Part shown: positions 44,517 to 53,678 of the stretch, piece after piece | Layout of the letters: every line of letters begins with the position of its first letter | Numbering within the stretch: the stretch's first letter is position 1 | Source: Azospirillum sp. OGB3 | GTDB lineage: Bacteria; Pseudomonadota; Alphaproteobacteria; Azospirillales; Azospirillaceae | DNA length: 64,000 bases | Reading direction: 5' to 3' | Assembly: GCF_014192915.1 (NCBI RefSeq) | Contig: NZ_JACHYN010000006.1 | Location: forward strand, 186,001 to 250,000 | Made by a program: the position numbers and the translations under genes | Notes under the pieces: generated by a model | What the model saw: the letters and a program-made list of their open reading frames with translations, nothing else | Databases searched by the model: none | Told to the model about the DNA's origin: nothing

Positions 44517-44881
44517 GGGAATGGAGTCTCGGCAGCGGGGATACGGGGCCTGTGGCACCCATTCAAGCCCGCCGAGGGGGCTCCGCGTCAAGCGCGGCGG
44601 CTTCCGAATAGGCTGGGTGGGGAAAAGAAGACGGCGGTGTGCAAGGGGTTTGGGGGGAAGCCTGGGCGGGGGACGCCGATCCAAGGCTAAAACCCGATGC
44701 ACACCGCCGCAAGAAACGATCCGAGGGTATGCGGGAACATTCCGGATCGTGTGTGGCCGGCGGCGGGAACCGCCGGTGGATGACTCGCCAGTAATCAAAC
44801 GTCGTCAATGACTGTAGTTCTAGCGCCCACCGTCTGACCCCAGCGTTGCGGGATCATGAAATCGGTTTCATGAATCGCCCT
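44517..44881. promoter_or_regulatory. spacer between cobQ stop and recG start with two inverted repeats
   Basis: 365 bp without a gene. It must hold the recG promoter if recG is not read from cobQ. Dyads: acgatccg/cggatcgt (44716-44723 with 44743-44750) and the tight 8-4-8 repeat 44854-44873, which is just past the cobQ stop and may end cob transcription. Confidence 0.45.
44854..44873 (-). repeat. 8-4-8 inverted repeat after cobQ
   Basis: tcatgaaa, tcgg loop, tttcatga, starting 9 bp beyond the cobQ stop. Similar geometry to the repeat after recG but a different sequence. Possibly an mRNA 3'-end hairpin. Confidence 0.45.
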
Positions 44882-46339
44882 TCAGCGCGCCGCGGCCAGC
44901 AGGGCGTCGATGTCCACATGCTCCTCCAGCCGGGCGGCGATGCGGTCGAGCGCCTGTTCCACCGTCGCGGCGTAGGATTGGCCGGACGCCGTTCCCCCCA
45001 GCCCCGTCAGGAAGGCGGCGCGGAATCCGTCCGCCCCGAACAGGCCGTGCAGGTAGCAGCCCATCACCCGCCCGTCGACGGACACCGCGCCGTCCGTCCG
45101 CCCGTTCGCCAGGGCCAGCATCGGGCGGGCGCGGTCCGGCCCCTCCGTGCGGCCCATGTGCATCTCGTAGCCGGCGACCGCAGCCCCCGTGGCGTTGTCC
45201 GTGCCGGCCGCCTCCTCCAGCACCTTCGGCCCCTTCAGGACGGTGTCCACCTCCAGCAGCCCCAGCCCCTCGGCCTCGCCCGGCGGCCCCTCGATGCCGT
45301 CCGGGTCGGCGATGCGGCGGCCGAGCATCTGATAGCCGCCGCAGATGCCCAGCACCCGCCCGCCGCGGCGGCGGTGCGCCGCCAAGTCAATGTCCCAGCC
45401 CTGGGCGCGCAGCACCGCCAGATCGGCGATGGTCGCCTTGCTGCCCGGCAGGATGACCAGATCGGCGTCACCCGGCAGGGGCTGGCCGCGCGGCACCATG
45501 GACAGGGCGACGTCCGGCTCCTGCGCCAGCGGGTCGAAATCGTCAAAGTTGGCGATGCGCGACAGCATCGGCACCGCGACGCGGAGCCGCCCCCCGGACC
45601 GGGTCTTCCAGGTGTCCAGCGCCACCGCGTCCTCCGCCGGCAGCAAGGCGGCGTCGGCCAGCCAGGGCACGACGCCGAAGCTCGGCCAGCCCGTGCGCTC
45701 CGCGACGACCGACAGGCCGCCGTCGAACAGCCGCACGTCGCCGCGGAACTTGTTGATGAGGAAGCCCGCCACCAGCGCCCGCTCCTCCGGCGGGATCAGG
45801 GCGTGGGTGCCGACGAGGCTGGCGATCACCCCGCCGCGGTCGATGTCACCGACCAGCACCACCGGAACGCCCGCCGCCGTGGCGAATCCCATGTTGGCGA
45901 TGTCGCCAGCCCTGAGATTGACCTCAGCCGGGCTGCCCGCCCCCTCGACCACCACCATGTCGGCTTCGGCCTTCAGCCGCGCGAAGCTGTCGAGCACGGT
46001 CGGGAGAAGCTGCCCCTTGCGCGCCTGGTAGTCGCCCGCCCGCGCCGTGCCCGCCACGACGCCGCGCACCACCACCTGGGACCCGACGTCCGACTGCGGC
46101 TTCAGCAGCACCGGGTTCATGTGGACGGACGGCACCACCCCGCAGGCCCGCGCCTGCAACGCCTGGGCGCGCCCGATCTCACCGCCGTCGGCGGTGACGG
46201 CGGCGTTGTTGGACATGTTCTGCGGCTTGAAGGGCCGCACGGTCAGGCCGCGGCGGACCAGCGCCCGGCACAGCCCGGCCACCAGCAGCGACTTGCCGAC
46301 GTCGGAGCCGGTGCCCTGCAACATGATCGCGCGCGGCAT
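44882..46339 (-). CDS. cobQ: cobyric acid synthase
   Basis: Amidates four carboxylates of adenosyl-cobyrinate diamide using glutamine and ATP. 485 residues. N-terminal [21 protein letters not shown]-loop, [44 protein letters not shown]-terminal class-I-like amidotransferase with [15 protein letters not shown] (nucleophile Cys) and GCYLHGLFG (His). It follows cobO by 3 bp. Confidence 0.97.
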   Translation of the reverse strand: MPRAIMLQGTGSDVGKSLLVAGLCRALVRRGLTVRPFKPQNMSNNAAVTADGGEIGRAQALQARACGVVPSVHMNPVLLKPQSDVGSQVVVRGVVAGTARAGDYQARKGQLLPTVLDSFARLKAEADMVVVEGAGSPAEVNLRAGDIANMGFATAAGVPVVLVGDIDRGGVIASLVGTHALIPPEERALVAGFLINKFRGDVRLFDGGLSVVAERTGWPSFGVVPWLADAALLPAEDAVALDTWKTRSGGRLRVAVPMLSRIANFDDFDPLAQEPDVALSMVPRGQPLPGDADLVILPGSKATIADLAVLRAQGWDIDLAAHRRRGGRVLGICGGYQMLGRRIADPDGIEGPPGEAEGLGLLEVDTVLKGPKVLEEAAGTDNATGAAVAGYEMHMGRTEGPDRARPMLALANGRTDGAVSVDGRVMGCYLHGLFGADGFRAAFLTGLGGTASGQSYAATVEQALDRIAARLEEHVDIDALLAAAR

Positions 46340-46342
46340 GGC

Positions 46343-46969
46343 TCAGAACTCGATGCCCGGCTGGGCCTTGATGCCCGCCTGGAAGGGGTGCTTGACCAGC
46401 GTCATCTCGGTCACGAGGTCGGCGGCCTCGATCAGCTCCGGCTTGGCGGTGCGGCCGGTGACCAGCACATGCAAGCCCTCGCGCCGCCCGGTCAGCACGG
46501 GAAGCACCTCCTCCACCGGCAGATAGCCCATGCGCAGGACGATGTTCAGCTCGTCCAGCACGACGAGCCCGTATTTGGGGTCGGCCAACAGTTCCTGCGC
46601 CTTTGCCCAGGCGGCCTTGGCGGCAGCGATGTCGCGCTCGCGGTCCTGGGTCTCCCAGGTAAAGCCCTCGCCCATCGTGTAGAAGTCCACGAGGTCGTCG
46701 AAGCGCTCCAGCGCCACCGTCTCGCCGGTGGACCAGGCGCCCTTGACGAACTGCACCACGCCCACCCGCATGCCGTGCCCGGCAGCGCGCAGGATCAGGC
46801 CGAAGGCGGCGGTGGATTTGCCCTTGCCGTTGCCGGTGTTGACCATCAGCAGGCCCTTCTCCTGGGTCTTGCTGGCCATCACCCGGTCGTGCAGTGCCTT
46901 GCGCCGCTTCATCTTCTCGGCGTGGCGGGCGTTCTGATCGGCATCGTTCCGGTCGGCGTCTTCGGTCAT
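46343..46969 (-). CDS. cobO: corrinoid adenosyltransferase (CobA/CobO type)
   Basis: Transfers the 5'-deoxyadenosyl group of ATP to Co(I) corrinoids. 208 residues. P-loop MVNTGNGKGKSTAAFGLILR, then VVQFVKGAWSTGE, ALERFDDLVDFYTMGEGFTW, VVLDELNIVLRMGYL and VTGRTAKPELIEAADLVTEM. The stop of cobU overlaps its ATG (ATGA), so cobU-cobO-cobQ is one translationally coupled operon. Confidence 0.96.
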   Translation of the reverse strand: MTEDADRNDADQNARHAEKMKRRKALHDRVMASKTQEKGLLMVNTGNGKGKSTAAFGLILRAAGHGMRVGVVQFVKGAWSTGETVALERFDDLVDFYTMGEGFTWETQDRERDIAAAKAAWAKAQELLADPKYGLVVLDELNIVLRMGYLPVEEVLPVLTGRREGLHVLVTGRTAKPELIEAADLVTEMTLVKHPFQAGIKAQPGIEF

Positions 46970-47490
46970 GGTGTCTCTCCCTTCAGCAGCAGCGGCAGCC
47001 CGGCGGCGACGAAGGCCACCCGCTGGGCCATGGCGGCGATATCCTGATGCAGCCGCCCCGCATGGTCGCGGAAGCGGCGGGCCAGCGCGTTGTCCGGCAC
47101 GATGCCCAGCCCCACCTCGTTGGAAACCAGCACCACCCGCCCCTCCACCGCCGCCAGGGCGGCCAGCAGCTCGGCGGAGCGGGCGGGCACGTCGGCATCG
47201 GCCATCATCAGGTTGGACAGCCACAGCGTCAGGCAGTCGACCAGCACGCCCGTCCCGACACCGGCGTGGCGACGCAGCGCGCCGGGCAGGTCGAGCGGTT
47301 CCTCCACCGTCGTCCAGCCAGGGCCGCGGTCCTCCTTGTGGCGGGCGACGCGGTCGGCCATCTCGGAGTCCCAGATCTGGGCGGTGGCGATGTAGACCCG
47401 CGGGCCGGGCGATGCGGTCACCAGCCCCTCGGCGTAGCGGCTCTTGCCGGAGCGGGCGCCGCCCAGGACGAGGGTGATGTCGGTGCTCAT
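46966..47490 (-). CDS. cobU: adenosylcobinamide kinase / adenosylcobinamide-phosphate guanylyltransferase
   Basis: Bifunctional enzyme of nucleotide-loop assembly (CobP in aerobic-pathway naming). 174 residues. P-loop LVLGGARSGKSRYAEGLV, IATAQIWDSEMADRVARHKE with the guanylylated His, VLVDCLTLWLSNLM and VVLVSNEVGLGIVPDNALAR. First gene of the three-gene cob operon. No B12 riboswitch is visible in the 168-bp upstream spacer. Confidence 0.96.
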   Translation of the reverse strand: MSTDITLVLGGARSGKSRYAEGLVTASPGPRVYIATAQIWDSEMADRVARHKEDRGPGWTTVEEPLDLPGALRRHAGVGTGVLVDCLTLWLSNLMMADADVPARSAELLAALAAVEGRVVLVSNEVGLGIVPDNALARRFRDHAGRLHQDIAAMAQRVAFVAAGLPLLLKGETP

Positions 47491-47658
47491 GACGGTCGGG
47501 CCACCTTGACGCTTGCGAGATGGACGCTTGCACGGAACCGGATGGTTAGCGCAGTTGGCGCCCCGGCGCAAACCGCCATGCCGGTTGTCCTCCCCCGCCA
47601 CCCTCCCGTACCATCCGCCCGCCACCTTTCCTCCCGAACGAACCCGGAGCCGCCGACC

Positions 47659-48654
47659 GTGACCGCCCCCAACCGGCCCCGCCCGGCCCTGGCCCGCGCC
47701 GCAGCGTTTCTCCGCCGTCTCACCGGCAAGCTGTTCCGCCGCGGCGCGCCCGTCCCTCCGCCCCCGCCGAAACCGGTGCCGGTAACAGAGCGGATGGAAT
47801 CCGGGGTCTTCACCGGCGACTCCGGCTCGCTCGCCTACCGCCTGTTCGTGCCGAAGGGAGCGGCGGCGGGACCGCGCCCGCTGCTGGTCATGCTGCACGG
47901 CTGCACCCAGTCGCCGGAGGACTTCGCCGTCGGAACCCGCATGAACCGGCTGGCCGAGGAGGCCGGCTGCCTCGTCCTCTACCCGGAGCAGGCCCCCGCG
48001 GCGAACGACAAGAAGTGCTGGAACTGGTTCAACCCCGACCACCAGCGCCGCGACCGCGGCGAACCGGCGCTGATCGCCGGAGCCACCCGGCAGGTCCTGG
48101 CGAAGCAGGGGGCCGACCCGCAGCGCGTCTACGTCGCCGGAATTTCGGCGGGCGGCTCCGCCGCGATGGTGTTGGCGACGACGCACCCCGACCTGTTCGC
48201 CGCGGTGGGCGTCCATTCCGGCCTGCCCTACGGCTCGGCCAGCGGCGTGCCCTCCGCCCTGCTGGCGATGAAGGCCGGCTCCTCGCCCGGTCAGCGCCCG
48301 GCGGCGGGGGCTCCGGTGGTTCCGGCCATCGTCTTCCACGGCGACGCGGACAAGGTCGTGCATCCGCGCAACGGCGACCATGTGATGGCCCAGGCCACCA
48401 CCAACGCGGAGGGGCTGACCGCGCAGACCGAGGACGGACAGGCACCCGGCGGGCGCGGCTTCAAGCGCACCATGCACAAGGACCGCGATGGAGCGACGCT
48501 GTTCGAGCAGTGGATCGTCCACGGCAGCGGCCACGCCTGGTCCGGCGGCAGCCCGGACGGCACCTACACCGACCCACAGGGACCGGACGCCGCGCGGGAA
48601 ATGCTGCGCTTCTTCCTGTCCCACCGGCACGCCGAGCCCGCAAAAAGCGCGTGA
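47659..48654 (+). CDS. PHB-depolymerase-family (LpqC-type) alpha/beta-hydrolase esterase
   Basis: 331 residues. A ~45-residue N-terminal basic/proline-rich region (PPPPPKPVPV) precedes the hydrolase core. Oxyanion loop LLVMLHGCTQSPEDFAVGTR, nucleophile GISAGGSAAMVLA, Asp in VFHGDADKVVHP, His in VHGSGHAWSGG. The family includes extracellular PHB depolymerases and feruloyl-type esterases; no classical signal peptide is evident. Starts with GTG 47659 after CCGGAG. Confidence 0.9.
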   Translation: MTAPNRPRPALARAAAFLRRLTGKLFRRGAPVPPPPPKPVPVTERMESGVFTGDSGSLAYRLFVPKGAAAGPRPLLVMLHGCTQSPEDFAVGTRMNRLAEEAGCLVLYPEQAPAANDKKCWNWFNPDHQRRDRGEPALIAGATRQVLAKQGADPQRVYVAGISAGGSAAMVLATTHPDLFAAVGVHSGLPYGSASGVPSALLAMKAGSSPGQRPAAGAPVVPAIVFHGDADKVVHPRNGDHVMAQATTNAEGLTAQTEDGQAPGGRGFKRTMHKDRDGATLFEQWIVHGSGHAWSGGSPDGTYTDPQGPDAAREMLRFFLSHRHAEPAKSA

Positions 48655-48740
48655 GTCCGTGGTTACCACTTTTGCACAGCCGAATTCGCACCACCCGTGC
48701 CATAAACTTCCTCAGCACCCACCAGCCCACCGATCCGCCC

Positions 48741-49016
48741 ATGCGCGTCACCGCCCCCCGCCTCGCCGCTCTCGGTGCCCTCGCGTTGTGCCTGTCGGCG
48801 TCACCGACGGCCCAGGCCGCCAACGTCTCCGCCGGACAGGCCGAGGCGAAGGAGGCCGCCAAGTCGCTGGGCAACTGCACGCCTGCCAAGGTGGAGGTGA
48901 TGAGCTACGTCACCGGCCGATCCGGCCAGACCGTGTTCAAGGTGGGCTGCACGGAGGACAAGGACACCTTCGTACTGGTGCAGTGCCGGTCGCGAATCTG
49001 CACGCTGCTGCGCTGA
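48741..49016 (+). CDS. small exported protein with two disulfide pairs, unknown
   Basis: 91 residues. Signal peptide LAALGALALCLSASPTAQA cleaved near residue 27; mature part KSLGNCTPAKVEVMSYVTGR, VFKVGCTEDKDTFVLVQCRS, ICTLLR has four Cys. ATG at 48741. Function unknown. Confidence 0.7.
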   Translation: MRVTAPRLAALGALALCLSASPTAQAANVSAGQAEAKEAAKSLGNCTPAKVEVMSYVTGRSGQTVFKVGCTEDKDTFVLVQCRSRICTLLR

Positions 49017-49081
49017 TTCACGGCTTTTTAATGAGGTTCGCCTGGAATCGGACTCGAACACGGGACGGGGTGCAAGGGGTG

Positions 49082-49474
49082 ATGAGGCTCGCTCAGTCAA
49101 TCGCGATGGTGGCGCTGGCGGCCCTTCCGCTGGGCGCCTGCGGCGGGCCGATGATGGTTGCCAGCATCGGCGCCGATCTCGCCTCCGTCACCAGCACCAA
49201 GAAAACGCTCGGCGATCATGTGGTGTCCGCGGCGACCGGGCGCGACTGCTCGTCCGTGTCCTTCTCGGAAACCGGACAGTATTGCCCGGAGAAGGTCTAC
49301 GTCGACCGCTCCCGCCTCTATTGCTACAAGACGCTGGCCGACGTGGATTGCCACCATATCCCCGATCCGCACCGCAACGGCCACACCGCCCTGGCGAGCC
49401 CGCCGCCGGACATCCGGCCGGAACCGCGGCAGCCGGGCTGGATCGAACGGATGATGACCGCGGCGGAGCAATAA
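49082..49474 (+). CDS. predicted lipoprotein, unknown
   Basis: 130 residues. Lipobox LPLGAC near residue 20 (ALAALPLGACGG). The mature part contains five more Cys (RDCSSVS, QYCPEK, YCYKTL, DCHH). ATG at 49082 follows AGGGG. It ends in a hairpin shared with the convergent gene. Confidence 0.7.
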   Translation: MRLAQSIAMVALAALPLGACGGPMMVASIGADLASVTSTKKTLGDHVVSAATGRDCSSVSFSETGQYCPEKVYVDRSRLYCYKTLADVDCHHIPDPHRNGHTALASPPPDIRPEPRQPGWIERMMTAAEQ

Positions 49475-49503
49475 GCCCGGCACTGCAAATCCGCGCGCCG
49501 GGC
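49475..49503. terminator. weak bidirectional hairpin between convergent genes
   Basis: gcccggc/gccgggc (49475-49481 with 49497-49503) fills the gap between the stops of the lipoprotein gene and the next minus-strand gene. No T-runs. Confidence 0.35.
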
Positions 49504-49504
49504 C

Positions 49505-49963
49505 TCAGCGCATCTTCTTCGCCACGAAGGCCTTGGCGAGGGTCATCATCGCCTTTTCATGGGTAACGCCGCCCTGCCCGCCCTTGCCGGCGGGAACCAC
49601 CATGGTGGCTGACTTGACCGGAGCGGGCGACGCGGCGCGGCCGCGCGGCGCCGGCGCATCCTCACCGGGATCGCGGCCCAGGCGGCTCAGCACGTCGGCC
49701 AGCGCCTCCTTGCTCAGCGCCGAATCCGCGGAACCACGGGACCGGCCCGGCTGCGCGGGCGCCGACTGGCTTGGCGCCGAGGGGCGGATGCCCCGCTCGA
49801 TCGCCGCGGCGGCGATGGCTTTCAGGAAAGGCTGCGAGATGCCCAGCAGGAGCTGCGGGTCCTCGGCCGCCCAGGCCATCAGCAGCTTCTGCGCGGTCGC
49901 CCGGCTCCCCTTGGCCGCCACCAGCGCGTCGCGCACCTTGCCGTCCACATAGGAATTCGCCAT
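49505..49963 (-). CDS. uncharacterised protein, helical N-terminus
   Basis: 152 residues. Helical first half (YVDGKVRDALVAAKGSRATA, KLLMAWAAEDPQLLLGI), a Pro/Ser-rich linker (SAPAQPGRSRG), then SKEALADVLSRLG and a C-terminal basic helix TLAKAFVAKKMR. No signal or membrane segment. ATG 49963. No family recognised. Confidence 0.65.
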   Translation of the reverse strand: MANSYVDGKVRDALVAAKGSRATAQKLLMAWAAEDPQLLLGISQPFLKAIAAAAIERGIRPSAPSQSAPAQPGRSRGSADSALSKEALADVLSRLGRDPGEDAPAPRGRAASPAPVKSATMVVPAGKGGQGGVTHEKAMMTLAKAFVAKKMR

Positions 49964-50126
49964 CGCCACACGCCTCCGACCGCCGCGGACACCCATCCGC
50001 GCAACAGGGCGACTCTCCGGCGGCAAGGGTTAACAAAGGGTTGCAAAGGCGGCTCTCCGAACGCGGCGGGACGCCCAACGGGCAGGGCGGTTGCGCGGCG
50101 GGGCGGGAATGGGGGATAGTGGGCCT

Positions 50127-50780
50127 ATGCTGATCGAAACCTACGCCGACCTGATCTGCCCCTGGTGCTACATCGGAAAGCGGCGGCTCGCCCGCGCGCT
50201 GGCCGACCGGCCCCGCGTCCAGGTGGAATTGCGCTGGCAGCCCTTCCAGCTCAACCCGGACATGGCGCCGGGCGGCATGGAGCGCAGCGCCTATCTGGCG
50301 GCCAAGTTCGGCGGCACGGAGCGGGCCCGCCAGATTCATCTGGTGGTCGAGGAAACGGCGGAGCGCGACGGCCTGCCGCTGCGGCTGGATCGCATCCGGC
50401 GCACGCCCAACAGCTTCGACGGGCATCGGCTGATCCGCATCGCCGCCCGCCACGGGCTGGGCGACCGGATGGCCGACGCACTGTTCCACGCCTACTTCGT
50501 GGACGGTCTGGACATCGGCGACCGCGACACGCTGGCCGCGACCGCCGCCGGCCTGGGCTTCGATTTCGCAGAGATCAAAAATCTATTGAACGGCGATGCG
50601 GAGACCACGGCGGTCTTCAACGCCGACGCCACGGCGCGTCAGCTCGGCCTTCAGGCGGTGCCCTGCTACATCTTCAACCGGCGTTACGCGCTGTCCGGCG
50701 CGCAGGAGCCCGCCAGCTTCCTCCCGCTTCTCGACCTCGGGGTGGAGGAGCAGGAAGGCGTGACCGCGGCGGCCGATTGA
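50127..50780 (+). CDS. DsbA family oxidoreductase, FrnE type
   Basis: 217 residues, cytosolic 2-hydroxychromene/FrnE branch. CxxC active site in DLICPWCYIGKRRL near residue 12; FQLNPDMAPGGM; LVVEETAERDGLPLRLDRI; thioredoxin-fold end AVPCYIFNRRYALSGAQEP. FrnE proteins act as disulfide isomerases, some in oxidative stress tolerance. The stop overlaps arfB (TGATG). Confidence 0.93.
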   Translation: MLIETYADLICPWCYIGKRRLARALADRPRVQVELRWQPFQLNPDMAPGGMERSAYLAAKFGGTERARQIHLVVEETAERDGLPLRLDRIRRTPNSFDGHRLIRIAARHGLGDRMADALFHAYFVDGLDIGDRDTLAATAAGLGFDFAEIKNLLNGDAETTAVFNADATARQLGLQAVPCYIFNRRYALSGAQEPASFLPLLDLGVEEQEGVTAAAD

Positions 50781-51199
50781 TGATCCGCGTGACTCCCCGC
50801 ATCAGCCTGGACGAGAGCGAGCTTCAGGAAAGCTTCATCCGCGCCTCGGGCCCCGGCGGCCAGCACGTCAACAAGACGGACAGCGCGGTCCAGTTGCGCT
50901 TCGACGTGGCGGCCTCGCCGAACATCCCCGACGACGTGAAGGCACGGCTGGTCCGGCTGGCCGGTTCGCGCATGACGGCGGCGGGCGTGCTGATCATCGT
51001 CGGCGACACCTACCGCAGCCAACTGCGCAACCGCGAGGACGTGCGCGAGCGTCTGATCGACCTGATCCGCGACGCGACGGTGGTGCCGAAGAGCCGTCGC
51101 CCGACCAAGCCGACCCTTGGCTCCAAGAAGCGTCGCCTGGAGGCCAAGGGTCAGCGGTCCGACATCAAGCGTCTGCGCTCCGGCAAGCCGGAGGATTGA
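50780..51199 (+). CDS. arfB: alternative ribosome-rescue factor ArfB (YaeJ)
   Basis: 139-residue stalk-less class-I release-factor homologue that hydrolyses peptidyl-tRNA on stalled ribosomes. Catalytic GGQ in RASGPGGQHVNKTDSAVQLR; the basic C-terminal tail (RRPTKPTLGSKKRRLEAKG) inserts into the empty mRNA channel. ATG 50780 shares a base with the upstream stop, so it is coupled to the FrnE-type gene. Confidence 0.95.
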   Translation: MIRVTPRISLDESELQESFIRASGPGGQHVNKTDSAVQLRFDVAASPNIPDDVKARLVRLAGSRMTAAGVLIIVGDTYRSQLRNREDVRERLIDLIRDATVVPKSRRPTKPTLGSKKRRLEAKGQRSDIKRLRSGKPED

Positions 51200-51205
51200 C
51201 GCCGC

Positions 51206-51649
51206 TTAATACGTGGTCTTCTGCCTATTCAGCGAGATCATGTTCCCGCCATACTGGAACTCCGGCAGGTTGGCGAACTGGTCCTTGGTGAGCTGGGTCG
51301 CCACGAGGGCGTCCTGCTGCTGGTTGTAGCGGACGTTGTCGATGTCGAGCGCCACGTTCCGCCCGCCGATGCCCATGATGCCGCCGGTGGAGACCACGAG
51401 TTGGCTCGGACGGTTGCTGCGGTTGAACAGCACGTCCTCGACCTGCCCCACCTTCTGCCCGTCATAGGCGACGACCGACTTACCCAGCATGGCCTGCGGC
51501 TCGATCCGCGAGGCGGTCTGGAGCGATTGCTCGGACATCGGGCGGGATGCCTGCTCGCTTCCCCCACCGAACCAGCTCGACGTCTCGGCGCAGCCTCCCA
51601 AAGCCAAAAGCGCGACCGCCGACAGGACCGGAACAGCAACCTTACGCAT
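51206..51649 (-). CDS. PRC-barrel domain lipoprotein
   Basis: 147 residues. Lipobox LALGGC after a short signal (VAVPVLSAVALLALGGC); PRC-barrel core near residues 55-140 (MLGKSVVAYDGQKVGQVEDV, QLVVSTGGIMGIGGRNVALD). PRC-barrel proteins bind RNA or photosynthetic/stress partners; this one is membrane anchored. A near-perfect Shine-Dalgarno AGGAGG precedes ATG 51649. Confidence 0.9.
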   Translation of the reverse strand: MRKVAVPVLSAVALLALGGCAETSSWFGGGSEQASRPMSEQSLQTASRIEPQAMLGKSVVAYDGQKVGQVEDVLFNRSNRPSQLVVSTGGIMGIGGRNVALDIDNVRYNQQQDALVATQLTKDQFANLPEFQYGGNMISLNRQKTTY

Positions 51650-51806
51650 AGCCCCCTCCTTCTGACGAGATAACCACGCGGGTTTAAACAGGCCGTCGAC
51701 CGCAATCGTCACGGTGTCTTGCGGCGATCGCACCCGGTGCGCCGGAACGCGCCGCGTCCGGCCGCGTTCTGCACTCTCTCAACTCTCCCCCGAGGCTCCG
51801 CAGATC

Positions 51807-53675
51807 ATGGCCGAAGACACCGCCCGCCGGTTGCAGGCCCGCCCCATTCCGGTGCCGAAGGCCGCCCCGCCCGCCTCCACCCAGACGACGCTGCTGGTCA
51901 TCGCGCTGGTGGTGGCGACCCTGTATCTGGGAAGCGACATCCTGGTCCCCATCGCGCTGGCGGTGCTGCTGACCTTCGTCCTGGCGCCCATCGTCAGCCG
52001 GCTGGAGCGGCTGCGTCTGGGCCGGGTGCCCTCGGTGCTGGCGGTGGTGGTTCTGGTCTTCGCGGGCATCGCCGGCTTCGGCATGGTGGTCGGCGGGCAG
52101 ATCGCCGACTTGGCCAATAACCTGCCCAGCTATCAGCAGAATGTGCATGCCAAGCTGGCCTCGCTGCGCTCCAGCGCCGCGTCGGCGGGCAGCGGCGGCG
52201 TCGTCCAGCAGGCCACCGAAGCCTTCCGCGACCTGAAGCAGGGGCTGGACCAAGTGACCGGCGATGGCGCGCCCGCCGCGCCCGCCAACGCCCTGCCCGC
52301 CCCCGGCGCCGCTCGGGAGCCGGTGCCGGTGCGGATCGAGCAGGACGGCTCCGACGCTCTGACCATCATCAGCGACGTGCTGGGGCCGGCCATGGCGCCG
52401 GTCGCCACGGCGGGCATGGTGCTGGTCTTCACCATCTTCATGCTGCTGCAACGGGAGGATCTGCGCGACCGGCTGATCCGGCTGGCCGGGTCCGGCGACC
52501 TCAGCCGCACGACGGAGGCGATGAACGACGCGGGCGAGCGGGTCAGCCGCTACCTGCTGATGCAATGCGTGGTCAACGTCACCTACGGCCTGCCCATCGG
52601 GATCGGGCTATGGCTGCTCGGCGTGCCCAACCCGCTGCTCTGGGGGATGCTGGCGACGGTGCTGCGCTTCATCCCTTTCCTGGGACCGGCGATCGCCGCG
52701 GCCTTCCCGATCCTGCTGTCCTTCGCGGTCGATGCGGGATGGACCCTGCCGCTGCTCTGCATCGCCCTGTTCGTGGCGGTGGAGCTGTTCTCCAACAACG
52801 TGGTGGAGCCCTGGCTCTACGGCTCCGCCACCGGCCTGTCGTCGCTGGCGATCATCGTGGCGGCGGTGTTCTGGACCACGCTGTGGGGACCGGTGGGCCT
52901 GCTGCTGGCGACGCCGCTGACCGTCTGCCTCGTGGTGCTGGGGCGGCACGTGCCGCAGCTTCATTTTCTGGAGGTGATGCTGGGCGACCGCCCGGTCCTG
53001 CCCGACGAGGCCAAGCTGTACCAGCGCCTGCTCGCCCGCGACCCCATCGAGGCCATGGAGATCGCTGAGGAGAGGATGAGCAAGGGCGGGCTGGTCGAGG
53101 CCGGTCACGGCCTGCTGATCCCCACACTGTCGCTGGCCGAACAGGATCGCCAGCGCAACCGCCTGAACCCGGAGGGACGGCAGGCGGTGGCCGAGGGCAT
53201 GGTGGCGTTGCTGGACGAAATGATGGAAGCCTCCCCGCCTGCCGCGGAGGACACGCCGCTGGTGCTGTGCATCGGCGCCCGCAACGACCTGGACGAGGCG
53301 GCGGCGGCGCTGCTCGGCCATCTGCTGCGCCCGCGCGGGCTGCGCGCCGACGTGCTCCCCTGCGAGAAGGTGTCCGTCCGCTCCATCGCCGCGCTGGCGC
53401 CGACCGGGGTGTCGGCGGTGGTGCTGTCCTACCTGAACCCGTCCGCCCTGTCGCACGCCCGCCGGCTGGTGCGCCGGTTGCGCCTGCATTTCGGCCCCAA
53501 CGTGCCCGTCCTCCTCTGCCTGTGGAGCGCCCACCCCGAAGCCGACGCGCCGGAGCACGCCGTCGCGCAGACCTCGGCCGACCGCGTCGCCACCAGCCTG
53601 ACCGGCGCCGTCACGCAGTTGGAGGAGCTGGGCGTGCTCGCCGCCGTCGATGCGGAGAAGGCCCCGCAGGCGTGA
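51807..53675 (+). CDS. AI-2E family transporter with extra C-terminal Rossmann-like domain
   Basis: 622 residues; typical AI-2E/PerM permeases are 350-400. Residues ~1-400 carry the multi-helix membrane core (VATLYLGSDILVPIALAVLL, GLPIGIGLWLLGVPNPLLWG, FIPFLGPAIAAAFP, ATPLTVCLVVLGRHVPQLHF). A linker region follows, then from residue ~480 a soluble segment VLCIGARNDLDEAAAALLGH, GLRADVLPCEKVSVRSIAAL, GVSAVVLSYLNPSAL with beta-alpha units like a B12-binding/Rossmann fold, but no DxHxxG. Substrate unknown. Confidence 0.88.
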   Translation: MAEDTARRLQARPIPVPKAAPPASTQTTLLVIALVVATLYLGSDILVPIALAVLLTFVLAPIVSRLERLRLGRVPSVLAVVVLVFAGIAGFGMVVGGQIADLANNLPSYQQNVHAKLASLRSSAASAGSGGVVQQATEAFRDLKQGLDQVTGDGAPAAPANALPAPGAAREPVPVRIEQDGSDALTIISDVLGPAMAPVATAGMVLVFTIFMLLQREDLRDRLIRLAGSGDLSRTTEAMNDAGERVSRYLLMQCVVNVTYGLPIGIGLWLLGVPNPLLWGMLATVLRFIPFLGPAIAAAFPILLSFAVDAGWTLPLLCIALFVAVELFSNNVVEPWLYGSATGLSSLAIIVAAVFWTTLWGPVGLLLATPLTVCLVVLGRHVPQLHFLEVMLGDRPVLPDEAKLYQRLLARDPIEAMEIAEERMSKGGLVEAGHGLLIPTLSLAEQDRQRNRLNPEGRQAVAEGMVALLDEMMEASPPAAEDTPLVLCIGARNDLDEAAAALLGHLLRPRGLRADVLPCEKVSVRSIAALAPTGVSAVVLSYLNPSALSHARRLVRRLRLHFGPNVPVLLCLWSAHPEADAPEHAVAQTSADRVATSLTGAVTQLEELGVLAAVDAEKAPQA

Positions 53676-53678
53676 CGG

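Noticed and set aside
42408..44690. Long open frame opposite recG
   Set aside because: Antisense shadow of recG, no motifs.
47491..47658. Possible B12 riboswitch upstream of cobU
   Set aside because: No B12-box-like sequence found by eye; the spacer is short for the class.
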